From NCBI GenBank assembly GCA_017475725.1, contig JAFVFA010000029.1, positions 1 through 5,711 on the forward strand: a DNA stretch of 5,711 bases. The letters run 5' to 3'. The translations under genes were made by a program, and so were the position numbers. Positions 1 through 5,711 of the stretch are shown one piece after another. Under the pieces are notes generated by a model that was not told the DNA's origin, did not search any database, and worked only from the letters and a program-made list of their open reading frames with translations. Each line of letters starts with the position of its first letter. The stretch's first letter is position 1. Origin of the DNA: Spirochaetales bacterium. Lineage in GTDB: Bacteria; Spirochaetota; Spirochaetia; Sphaerochaetales; Sphaerochaetaceae.

Positions 1-1253
1 ACGTCATCACCGTGCGTGCCGAGGGCGTCAGATACAACGACCTGGCCATGGTCGGTGACAGCTACGCCAACGTCATCAAGCTTGACGGCGACCTGGTCAG
101 TCTCCAGGTCTTTGCCGGAGCACAGGGCGTCAAGACGAACGATCCCGTCAGGTTCCTTGGTGTCCCGATGCGTGTCAGCTTCTCGGACAACCTCATGGGA
201 AGGGTCTTCGACGGTTCCGGAAAGCCACGTGACAACGGTCCTGAGCTTGACGAGAACATGGTCGAGATCGGCGGTCCGTCGGTCAACCCGGCCAAGAGAA
301 TCGTGCCGAAGAACCTGATCCGCACCGGAATCCCGATGATCGATGTCTTCAACACACTGGTCGAGTCCCAGAAGCTCCCGATCTTCTCCGTCTCCGGAGA
401 GCCGTACAACGAGCTTCTTGCAAGGATCGCCATGCAGGCTGAGGTCGATCTGATCATCCTGGGCGGAATGGGACTGAAGTATGATGACTATCTGTTCTTC
501 AGGGACACCCTGGAGCAGAGCGGTGCAATGAGCAGGACCATCATGTTCATCCACACCGCCAGTGACCCGACTGTCGAGTGCACGATGATCCCTGACATGT
601 CCCTAGCGGTGGGAGAGAGATTCGCACTTGAGGGCAAGAAGGTCCTTGTTCTGCTCACCGACATGACGAACTTCGCCGACGCCCTGAAGGAGACGGCAAT
701 CACAATGGAGCAGGTCCCGTCCAACCGCGGATACCCTGGAGACCTCTACAGCTCGCTGGCTTCCAGATACGAGAAGGCTGTTGACTTCGAGGGTGCAGGT
801 TCCCTGACCATTCTGGCCGTCACCACAATGCCTGGTGATGACGTCACGCATCCGGTACCTGACAACACAGGATACATAACGGAGGGGCAGTACTACCTGA
901 GGAACGGCCACATAGAGCCGTTCGGAAGCCTGAGCCGTCTGAAGCAGAACGTCAACAAGGACACCAGAAACGACCACAGAGCCCTGATGGACGGCCTGAT
1001 CAAGCTGTACAGCGCCTACAAGGAGTCCCTTGAGAAGAAGTCCATGGGATTCATGATGACGGAGTGGGACGACAAGCTGCTCAAGTATGGACAGCTGTTC
1101 GAGACCAAGCTCATGGACCTCTCTGTGAACATTCCACTTGAGGAGGCCCTGGACCTTGGCTGGGAGATTCTGGCCGAGTGCTTCGAGCCCAACGAGACAG
1201 GTCTTCGCAGTGAACTGATCGCCCAGAGATGGCCGAGGAAGCTGGAGGCATAA
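1..1253 (+). CDS. atpB: V-type ATP synthase subunit B (5'-truncated)
   Basis: Non-catalytic nucleotide-binding subunit of the A3B3 head of a bacterial V/A-type ATPase, on the cytoplasmic side of the membrane. The frame is open from base 3 to the TAA at 1251-1253 and gives 416 visible residues. A GTG at base 12 is an unlikely start, because homologous sequence (VIT before VRAEGV) continues to the window edge; by family length I infer about 15-20 N-terminal residues are missing. The Walker A region is degenerate (SVSGEPYNEL, bases 387-416) and lacks GK[ST], as is normal for B. Other family blocks are GGMGL, MTNFADALKE, PSNRGYPGDLY, ITEGQYYLRNG and GSLSRL, the last with the arginine at 936-938 expected to reach the catalytic interface. 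The wording of these blocks matches the shorter spirochaete/Bacteroidota subclass. It is followed with no gap by subunit D. Identity is secure; the symbol could equally be ntpB. Confidence 0.96.
   Translation, partial: VITVRAEGVRYNDLAMVGDSYANVIKLDGDLVSLQVFAGAQGVKTNDPVRFLGVPMRVSFSDNLMGRVFDGSGKPRDNGPELDENMVEIGGPSVNPAKRIVPKNLIRTGIPMIDVFNTLVESQKLPIFSVSGEPYNELLARIAMQAEVDLIILGGMGLKYDDYLFFRDTLEQSGAMSRTIMFIHTASDPTVECTMIPDMSLAVGERFALEGKKVLVLLTDMTNFADALKETAITMEQVPSNRGYPGDLYSSLASRYEKAVDFEGAGSLTILAVTTMPGDDVTHPVPDNTGYITEGQYYLRNGHIEPFGSLSRLKQNVNKDTRNDHRALMDGLIKLYSAYKESLEKKSMGFMMTEWDDKLLKYGQLFETKLMDLSVNIPLEEALDLGWEILAECFEPNETGLRSELIAQRWPRKLEA
1244..1248 (+). promoter_or_regulatory. Shine-Dalgarno for subunit D GTG start
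   Basis: GGAGG lies inside the last codons of subunit B, five bases before the GTG at 1254. It supports that GTG as the real start of subunit D, even though it directly abuts the TAA of B. The arrangement implies translational coupling between B and D. Confidence 0.75.
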
Positions 1254-1877
1254 GTGGCTGTTAAGCTGACCAAGAATGAACAGAAGAAGCAGAAAGACCA
1301 GCTGAAGCAATATCAGCGGTACCTTCCTACGCTTTTGCTCAAGAAGCAGCAACTTCAGATGGTCATTCGTCAGATCGAGGCGCAGCTTGCCGACTACAAG
1401 GCACAGCAGGAGGCGCTTGTCAACGGAGTGCAGGACTGGATCTCGGTGTTCGGTGAGAACCGTTCGCTGGACGAGTCCATGCAGCTGGACAAGCTGGTGA
1501 AGACGGACAAGGTCATAAGAAAGGAAGGCAACATAGCCGGAGTGACCATTCCGATCTTCGAGGATCTGACGTTCAAGGAGATCAACTACAATGTGGAGGA
1601 CTATCCGCTTTGGGTTGACAGGGCAGTGGTCCTTCTGCAGGAGTCTGCAAGGATCACAGCTCTCATGAGGACATTGGAGCTGCAGGTTGAGCTTCTGGGC
1701 AAAGAGTTCAGGACGACAAGTCAGAGGGTCAATCTGTTTGAGAAGGTTAAGATACCTGAGACGAAGGAGAACATCCGGAGGATCGGTATATATATCGGAG
1801 ACCAGCAGACCGCAGCGGTCGTGCGTGGAAAGATAGCCAAGAAGAAGCTCGCGGCAAAGGGGGAGTCAGATGATTGA
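1254..1877 (+). CDS. atpD: V-type ATP synthase subunit D (central stalk)
   Basis: Central rotor shaft of the V/A-type ATPase. It transmits rotation between the B/A head and the membrane K ring. The 207-residue length is normal for the family. Residues about 1-65 and 120-205 are heptad-like and rich in Lys, Gln, Glu and Leu, as expected for the antiparallel coiled coil; the middle part (about 66-119) is the globular insert. The C-terminal signature is present: QRVNLFEKVKIP at about residues 157-168, then KENIRRIGIYIGDQQ. The start is GTG directly after the B stop, with GGAGG five bases upstream. The stop TGA at 1875-1877 lies inside the subunit I reading frame, giving an 8-base overlap. Both junctions suggest coupled translation, which suits fixed subunit ratios. 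The C-terminus ends in a Lys-rich helix and then a short acidic tail (GESDD). The symbol is by family; atpD elsewhere also names an F-ATPase beta gene. Confidence 0.95.
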   Translation: MAVKLTKNEQKKQKDQLKQYQRYLPTLLLKKQQLQMVIRQIEAQLADYKAQQEALVNGVQDWISVFGENRSLDESMQLDKLVKTDKVIRKEGNIAGVTIPIFEDLTFKEINYNVEDYPLWVDRAVVLLQESARITALMRTLELQVELLGKEFRTTSQRVNLFEKVKIPETKENIRRIGIYIGDQQTAAVVRGKIAKKKLAAKGESDD

Positions 1878-3675
1878 GAAGATGAAGAAGATCATCGTGT
1901 TGGCCCCTGAGGACCGCAAGATCGAGATGCTGAACGGGATCAGGGACCTTGGGGTCATCCATATCTCAGAGACCGCAGCACCCAATTCGGAGCTCTCAGA
2001 AAGGCTCTCGCAGCTGAACAGGATCAGATCCGTCCTCATGGAGCAGCCGAAGGTCGCCCAGAAGGAACCGGTCAGCGGTGCCGCCTTTGAGGCCATGCAT
2101 TCGAGCCTTGTCTCCGAAATTGAGGAGAGAAGGGTCCTTGCCGACGAGATCAACAGGATGGAGATCCAGAGCGAGGGCATAGCCAAGTGGGGTGACTTCG
2201 ACCCGAAGGAGATCCGTGAGCTTGAGGCTGCAGGCCTGAGCTTCAGCTTCTACCTAATGGGAAGGAAGGAGCTGGAGACCCTGCCTGAGGACTGCTCCTA
2301 CATCATGCTCCAGAGCATCGAGAAGCAGAATGCCATAGCCGTGGTCGGCGAGCTGCCGGCCCAGTACAACGGCAACAGGTTCCAGCTTCCCGAGAAGGGC
2401 CTGGGGCAGATCAGAGCCGAGATAGCCGCCAAGAGATCGAGGATCTCCGAGATCGATGAGCATGTCAAGGCATCCGCCTCAATGGTCAGAAGCTATGACA
2501 AGGAGATCGTCAGGACCACGGACGACATAGTGTTCAACAGCGTCAAGGACGCCGCAGGAGAGGAGGAGGGGCTCACGCTCCTGACCGGATTCATACCTGA
2601 GGCTGACATGGAGGCTTTCAGAAAGGCCTCAAGCGCAAACTGCTGGGCCTATGCCACAGACGATCCTGCAGAGGATGACCCGGTGCCTACGAAGGTCAGG
2701 TACAACAAGGTCACCAAGATGATGAAACCGCTCTTCGACATGCTCGGAACCGTCCCCGGCTACAGGGAGTACGACACCAGTATGTGGTTCCTGCTGTTCA
2801 TGGCGCTGTTCTTCGCCATGATCATAGGTGATGCGGCCTATGGAGTCATCTTCCTTGTTCTGGGTGTGGTCCTGAACATCAAGACCAGGAAGGTCTCGAA
2901 CCTGAACATGCTCATATACGTCATGAGCACAGCGACCATCATCTGGGGCGCGCTTACGGGCACATGGTTCGGAAGCGAGGCCGCAATGAGGATTCCTTTC
3001 CTCAAGGCGCTTGTTATCCCGTCCATAGCGAACTATCCGCAATACTTCGGTGTTGACAGCACCGCAGCCCAGAACGCGGTCATGAAGTTCTGCTTCTCCG
3101 TCGGGGCCATCCAGCTTTCGCTTGCCTGCATCATGAACGTTGTGCGCAAGTGGAAGGAGAGGAGCATTGCTTTCGTGGCGGACTTCGCCTGGCTTGCGAT
3201 GATCATTAGCATCTATTTCCTGGCCCTGATGCTGGTCATAGGTGCTGAGGTCAACATAAAGCTGGTGTTCATCATTGTCATAGCAGGCCTGTTCACGGTC
3301 ATTCTGTTCGGTTCTCAGGAACCGGGCCAGAGCTTTGGCAAGGGGATCAAAGCCGGTCTTGGAGGTGCGTTCACGACCTTCCTGGACACGATTAGTGCCT
3401 TCGGAAACGTCATGAGCTACATCCGTCTCTTTGCAGTTGGAATGGCAAGCCTTGCAATTGCACAGAGCTTCAATGGTATGGCATCGCCGATGCTCAAGGG
3501 TTTCGCGTTCCCTGCCGGAATGCTGATCCTGATCATCGGACATGGCTTGAACATAATCATGGGCATGCTGAGCGTTGTGGTTCATGGTGTGCGTCTCAAT
3601 CTTCTGGAGTTCTCAGGCCAGCTCGGAATGGAATGGGCTGGAATTCCATACGAACCTTTCAAAAGGAATTCTTAA
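1870..3675 (+). CDS. atpI: V-type ATP synthase subunit I (membrane stator, ion channel)
   Basis: Membrane stator subunit, the bacterial counterpart of eukaryotic subunit a. It forms the ion half-channels against the K ring, and its cytoplasmic arm contacts the peripheral stalks. It has 601 residues. Residues 1 to about 300 are soluble, with helical stretches near 40-105 and 180-215. About eight hydrophobic segments follow, near 304-320, 322-337, 346-366, 404-425, 434-458, 462-482, 505-535 and 547-575. The block GDAAYG (320-325) is typical of the first membrane hairpin. Arg519 in SYIRLFAVGMA aligns with the essential arginine of yeast Vph1 (R735), and Arg575 in HGVRLNLLEF aligns with R799. The C-terminus IPYEPF is a family hallmark. 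The start ATG overlaps the end of subunit D and is preceded by a G-rich Shine-Dalgarno at 1859-1865. The symbol atpI is family naming only; it is not the F-ATPase assembly factor AtpI. Confidence 0.95.
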   Translation: MIEKMKKIIVLAPEDRKIEMLNGIRDLGVIHISETAAPNSELSERLSQLNRIRSVLMEQPKVAQKEPVSGAAFEAMHSSLVSEIEERRVLADEINRMEIQSEGIAKWGDFDPKEIRELEAAGLSFSFYLMGRKELETLPEDCSYIMLQSIEKQNAIAVVGELPAQYNGNRFQLPEKGLGQIRAEIAAKRSRISEIDEHVKASASMVRSYDKEIVRTTDDIVFNSVKDAAGEEEGLTLLTGFIPEADMEAFRKASSANCWAYATDDPAEDDPVPTKVRYNKVTKMMKPLFDMLGTVPGYREYDTSMWFLLFMALFFAMIIGDAAYGVIFLVLGVVLNIKTRKVSNLNMLIYVMSTATIIWGALTGTWFGSEAAMRIPFLKALVIPSIANYPQYFGVDSTAAQNAVMKFCFSVGAIQLSLACIMNVVRKWKERSIAFVADFAWLAMIISIYFLALMLVIGAEVNIKLVFIIVIAGLFTVILFGSQEPGQSFGKGIKAGLGGAFTTFLDTISAFGNVMSYIRLFAVGMASLAIAQSFNGMASPMLKGFAFPAGMLILIIGHGLNIIMGMLSVVVHGVRLNLLEFSGQLGMEWAGIPYEPFKRNS

Positions 3676-3681
3676 GTAAAC

Positions 3682-3698
3682 TACTATAGGAGATAGTA
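3682..3698 (+). promoter_or_regulatory. Hairpin presenting the Shine-Dalgarno of subunit K
   Basis: The sequence TACTAT-AGGAG-ATAGTA is a perfect 6-base inverted repeat whose 5-base loop is exactly the Shine-Dalgarno AGGAG (3688-3692). The loop lies seven bases before the ATG at 3700. The stem is weak (one C-G pair, five A-U pairs), so it could display the site rather than hide it. The ribosome-binding site is certain enough; a functional role for the hairpin is inference. Confidence 0.6.
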
Positions 3699-3699
3699 T

Positions 3700-4143
3700 A
3701 TGGGTATCGGATTAATCGGTTTGGTTTTGGCTCTCTGCCTCTCAGCAATGGGATCTGGTTTCGGAATCGGCGCCGCAGCTGTTGCAGCAGTAGGCGGATG
3801 GAAGAAGTGCTATGCTAATGGAAAGCCGGCACCGTTCATGATGGTCGCTTTCACAGGAGCCCCTCTCACACAGACGATCTACGGCTTCCTGCTTATGAAC
3901 TTCATCAACAGTGCTCTCCAGAACGGTCTCAACCAGCTTCTGGCTCTCTTCATCGGAATCTTCGGTGGAGCTGTCATCGGTCTTTCAGCTTATTTCCAGG
4001 GTCGCTGTGCAGCGGCAGCCTGTGATGCTCTCGGAGAGACCGGAAAGGGAACTTCAAACTACCTCATCGTCCTTGGTATCATCGAGACAGTCGCTCTGTT
4101 CACACTGGTCTTCTGCCTCCTGCTTCTGAACTCAGTGGCCTGA
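3700..4143 (+). CDS. atpK: V-type ATP synthase subunit K (proteolipid ring)
   Basis: Proteolipid that forms the rotating membrane ring and carries the transported ion. It has 147 residues and a double-hairpin architecture, with four membrane helices near 3-32, 46-72, 78-105 and 119-145. The ion-binding carboxylate is Glu129 in GIIETVALF on helix 4. In the first hairpin the equivalent position is Gln58 in APLTQTIYG, as usual for V-type rings, which have one carboxylate per four helices. Thr57, Gln58, Gln100 and Glu129 match the Na+ ligands T64, Q65, Q110 and E139 of Enterococcus NtpK, and Tyr61 matches Y68. It is the only ATPase gene here with a true gap before it (24 bases) and has its own Shine-Dalgarno. 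Codon choice differs from its neighbours: all 11 isoleucines are ATC and there is a single arginine. That fits high expression of a multi-copy subunit. A hairpin follows, so K is probably the last gene of the operon. Confidence 0.95.
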   Translation: MGIGLIGLVLALCLSAMGSGFGIGAAAVAAVGGWKKCYANGKPAPFMMVAFTGAPLTQTIYGFLLMNFINSALQNGLNQLLALFIGIFGGAVIGLSAYFQGRCAAAACDALGETGKGTSNYLIVLGIIETVALFTLVFCLLLLNSVA

Positions 4144-4160
4144 ACTCTGCTGATGGGATG

Positions 4161-4198
4161 AAAGACAACGGCAGTCCTGGGACTGCCGTCTGTCATTT
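4161..4198 (+). terminator. Strong hairpin, probable terminator or processing site after atpK
   Basis: A 9-base perfect stem (4168-4176 with 4181-4189) has a CTGG loop. GACA/TGTC (4164-4167 with 4191-4194) extends it across one bulged C at 4190, and AAA/TTT extends it further across a bulged A at 4195. It starts 17 bases after the K stop, where an operon terminator would be expected. The 3' flank CATTTAT is only partly T-rich, so termination may be incomplete. The structure could instead mark an RNA processing or 3'-end-protection point between atpK and capB. Confidence 0.7.
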
Positions 4199-4213
4199 AT
4201 AGGGTTCGCATCC

Positions 4214-5272
4214 ATGGTGACAGTCATTGTTCTGGTGGCTCTTCTCATAGTCCTCGGCGCAATCCAGACCCAGCTGCATCTGCGAAGGGTCCGCAGGGTC
4301 CCTGTGCGCATTCTGGTGAACGGGACAAGGGGGAAGACCACCGTCACACGCATGCTTGCAAGTGCCCTGAAGGCCTCCGGAATGACCGTTGTGGCAAAGA
4401 CCACCGGTTCGGAGGCCGCATTCGTCCTGCCTGACGGTGAGATCAGAGCCGTCAACAGGACCTTCGGACCGAGCATCCTGCGTGAGAGCATCCAGGTGTT
4501 CAGACTGGCCTCCAGGCATGGTGCTGACGCAGTTGTCATGGAGTGCATGGCTGTCAGGCCGGAGAACCAGATTCTGATCTCCTCCATGGTCCGACCTACA
4601 GTGAGCATCATCACCAACGCCAGAATAGACCATGTGGATGCAATGGGGGACAGCATAGAGTCCACCTGCAGGGTCCTTAGGCTTTCAGTGCCAACTGGAA
4701 GTCGGTTCTACACATCTGACCAATGCTTCAGCGATGACGGGGATGCCGTCATAGTCGATTTCGGCGACAGCCCCAACGAGAGGAACCGTGCCCTTGTGCT
4801 TCAGGTCCTGAAGGATATGGGTGTGGATCTGGAGGCCGCAGAGCCTGGGATTGACGCCTATGTGCCTGACATGGGTCTGGTAGGGCCTTTCATGGTCAAC
4901 GGCCACAGGGTCATAAACGCATTCGCCGCCAACGACAGGCAGAGCGCAGAGGAGATTCTCCGGTCAGTGGGGGACCTTTCTGAAGTGACCGTGGTTTACA
5001 ACAACCGTGCGGACAGGGAGTTCAGGCTCAGGTTCTTCTCCGATGTGTTCTCCGCCTTCAACTGCCCGAACGTCATTGTGGTGGGGGACCACATCCGCAA
5101 GTGTTCCCGTTACATATTCCGAAAGGCCCCAGGATGCAGGGTCGTTCCATTCAGGGGCTCCGAAGAGGAGCTTCTTGCCCAGTGCGGGGCAACCGTAGTC
5201 TGCATGGGCAACATAAAGGGCAGCGGCATTTCACTGATACAGTACTGCCAGTCATGTGGAGAGGAGGTTTGA
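4214..5272 (+). CDS. capB: Poly-gamma-glutamate synthase subunit CapB/PgsB
   Basis: ATP-dependent amide ligase of the Mur ligase/folylpolyglutamate synthase fold. With CapC it polymerises glutamate through gamma linkages at the cytoplasmic membrane. It has 352 residues, against 393 for Bacillus subtilis PgsB. One membrane anchor lies at about residues 2-19, followed by a basic stretch (LRRVRR). The P-loop is NGTRGKTTVTR, with Lys41 and Thr42/Thr43. Further family blocks are KTTGSEA (62-68), ECMAVRPENQ (110-119), ITNARIDHVDAMG (133-145), INAFAANDR (234-242), NNRADR (263-268) and MGNIKG (331-336). The ATG is chosen because it opens the anchor helix as in homologues; its Shine-Dalgarno (AGGG, 4201-4204) is weak. 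Most of the missing length lies between the central ITN...MG block and INAFAAND. The C-terminus has a CQSC pair of unknown meaning. capC follows after one base, so the two are co-translated. The substrate is inferred from family, not shown here. Confidence 0.93.
   Translation: MVTVIVLVALLIVLGAIQTQLHLRRVRRVPVRILVNGTRGKTTVTRMLASALKASGMTVVAKTTGSEAAFVLPDGEIRAVNRTFGPSILRESIQVFRLASRHGADAVVMECMAVRPENQILISSMVRPTVSIITNARIDHVDAMGDSIESTCRVLRLSVPTGSRFYTSDQCFSDDGDAVIVDFGDSPNERNRALVLQVLKDMGVDLEAAEPGIDAYVPDMGLVGPFMVNGHRVINAFAANDRQSAEEILRSVGDLSEVTVVYNNRADREFRLRFFSDVFSAFNCPNVIVVGDHIRKCSRYIFRKAPGCRVVPFRGSEEELLAQCGATVVCMGNIKGSGISLIQYCQSCGEEV
5262..5267 (+). promoter_or_regulatory. Shine-Dalgarno for capC
   Basis: A full AGGAGG lies inside the last codons of capB, six bases before the ATG at 5274. 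It decides the start of capC: the in-frame GTG at 5256 lies upstream of this site and would place it inside the coding sequence. This site is much stronger than the one in front of capB. Confidence 0.8.
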
Positions 5273-5273
5273 G

Positions 5274-5708
5274 ATGGTTCAGGTGGCAATAAGCCTCAGC
5301 GTCATATTTGGTCTTCTTTCATCAGAGTTCCTGGGCATAGCCTCCGGTGGGCTGATCTCTGCAGGATATCTCTCCCTGTACTTCAATTCGCCGCTCAGGC
5401 TGCTGTCCACACTGGCACTCTCCCTTGTGGTCTACCTTGTTGTCAGGCTTCTGGACCAGTTCATATTCCTTTTCGGACGCAGACGCTTCGCCCTCTGCAT
5501 CCTCCTTTCGACCATAGGGTCATGGGTCGTGCAGCAGGTGCTTGTGGCCGCCAATCCGGTGGGCATGGATCTGCGCGTCATAGGCTACATGATCCCCGGT
5601 CTGATGGCCAACGACATGCTCAGGCAGGGTGTCTTCAAGACCCTGGCCATGGTTGTGGCCATTGCCTGTCTGATACTTCTGATATCTCTCATAGGGTCCG
5701 CCATATGA
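5274..5708 (+). CDS. capC: Poly-gamma-glutamate biosynthesis membrane protein CapC/PgsC
   Basis: Small integral membrane partner of CapB in the PGA synthase complex. It has 144 residues, close to the 149 of Bacillus subtilis PgsC. Hydrophobic segments lie near 3-20, 22-37, 43-68, 72-92 and 122-141, with a shorter one at about 102-112. Blocks shared with PgsC are GLISAGYLSLYFNSP (26-40), GRRRFAL (68-74) and MIPGLMANDMLRQG (106-119). The start ATG follows the capB stop by one base and has a strong Shine-Dalgarno. Codon use is notable: 10 of 14 isoleucines are ATA, opposite to atpK upstream. The TGA stop overlaps an ATG (ATGA), which suggests another co-translated gene. In PGA clusters the next genes are usually an export/anchoring protein (CapA/PgsA) or, in some spirochaetes and fusobacteria, a 'poly-gamma-glutamate system protein'. 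Neither can be confirmed here. Confidence 0.93.
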   Translation: MVQVAISLSVIFGLLSSEFLGIASGGLISAGYLSLYFNSPLRLLSTLALSLVVYLVVRLLDQFIFLFGRRRFALCILLSTIGSWVVQQVLVAANPVGMDLRVIGYMIPGLMANDMLRQGVFKTLAMVVAIACLILLISLIGSAI

Positions 5709-5711
5709 AGG
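5705..5711 (+). CDS. Possible start of a downstream gene (edge-truncated)
   Basis: An ATG at 5705-5707 overlaps the capC stop in the classic ATGA form, followed by AAG (Lys). AGGG at 5693-5696 lies eight bases upstream and could serve as a ribosome-binding site. Only two codons are visible, so nothing can be said of the product. The call rests on junction geometry and on PGA clusters normally having a third gene. Confidence 0.35.

Noticed and set aside
12..14. GTG at base 12 as the true start of subunit B
   Set aside because: The frame stays open to the window edge and the preceding residues (VIT) continue the family N-terminus, so the gene is cut by the window rather than starting here.
603..1352. 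A 249-codon minus-strand open frame spanning the B-D junction
   Set aside because: It crosses the boundary of two well-supported genes, and its leucine-rich product looks like the complement of CTG/CAG-type codons. It is best explained as a shadow.
2629..3585. A 318-codon open frame on the minus strand, antisense to subunit I
   Set aside because: It lies wholly within the confidently assigned subunit I membrane domain. Its translation is rich in His, Asp, Glu and Arg, as expected when hydrophobic codons are read in reverse. It matches no family I know.
3658..3687. Possible internal promoter before atpK (TTCAAA, 18-base spacer, TACTAT)
   Set aside because: Each box matches the consensus in only four of six positions, and the region is AT-rich simply because it is the only intergenic gap. 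The TACTAT half is better explained as part of the hairpin.
4201..4216. Similarity of ATAGGGTTCGC before capB to ATAGGGTCCGC at the end of capC (5691-5701)
   Set aside because: The match is short, and ATAGGGT also occurs within capC coding sequence near 5514 as Ile-Gly codons. Chance plus the common ATA codon explains it.
4132..4665. Minus-strand open frames across the start of capB
   Set aside because: They overlap the hairpin and the capB P-loop region and have low-complexity translations with no recognisable domain. capB on the plus strand explains the sequence.
5256..5273. An upstream GTG as start of capC, giving 150 residues
   Set aside because: It would put the AGGAGG ribosome-binding site inside the gene and add a charged stretch (VERRFE) before the first membrane helix. 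The ATG at 5274 is correctly spaced from AGGAGG.

Overview
The window holds the 3' part of a bacterial V/A-type (rotary) ATPase operon followed by the first two genes of a poly-gamma-glutamate (PGA) synthase cluster. All genes are on the + strand. The ATPase order B-D-I-K, with I and K downstream of the soluble-sector genes, is the arrangement known from spirochaetes (for example Borrelia) and some Bacteroidota. It differs from the ntpFIKECGABD order of Enterococcus. The protein style also fits: a short B subunit of the spirochaete subclass and a roughly 600-residue I subunit. The DNA is moderately GC-rich, and many genes use AGG/AGA for arginine and ATA for isoleucine. I infer a spirochaete, possibly Sphaerochaeta-like, but the window cannot settle this.

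Layout: bases 1-1253 are subunit B, cut by the left edge. Bases 1254-1877 are subunit D, starting on a GTG directly after the B stop. Bases 1870-3675 are subunit I, overlapping D by 8 bases. Bases 3700-4143 are subunit K, the proteolipid, after a 24-base gap that carries a Shine-Dalgarno sequence inside a small perfect hairpin. A strong hairpin at 4161-4198 closes the ATPase unit. Bases 4214-5272 are capB/pgsB and 5274-5708 are capC/pgsC, separated by one base. A further gene may start at 5705 in an ATGA overlap.

How they work together: B (with A, upstream of the window) forms the nucleotide-binding head. D is the central rotor shaft. K forms the membrane ring, and I is the stator channel carrying the essential arginine. 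K keeps the Thr/Gln/Gln/Glu residues that bind Na+ in Enterococcus NtpK, so a Na+-coupled enzyme is plausible. CapB and CapC are the ATP-dependent ligase and membrane partner of PGA synthesis. They are probably a separate or only partly coupled transcription unit.

I see no clear undescribed system. The best second-look items are the Shine-Dalgarno hairpin before K, the marked codon-usage contrast between K and capC, the likely Na+ site, and the compact CapB with a diverged ligase motif.
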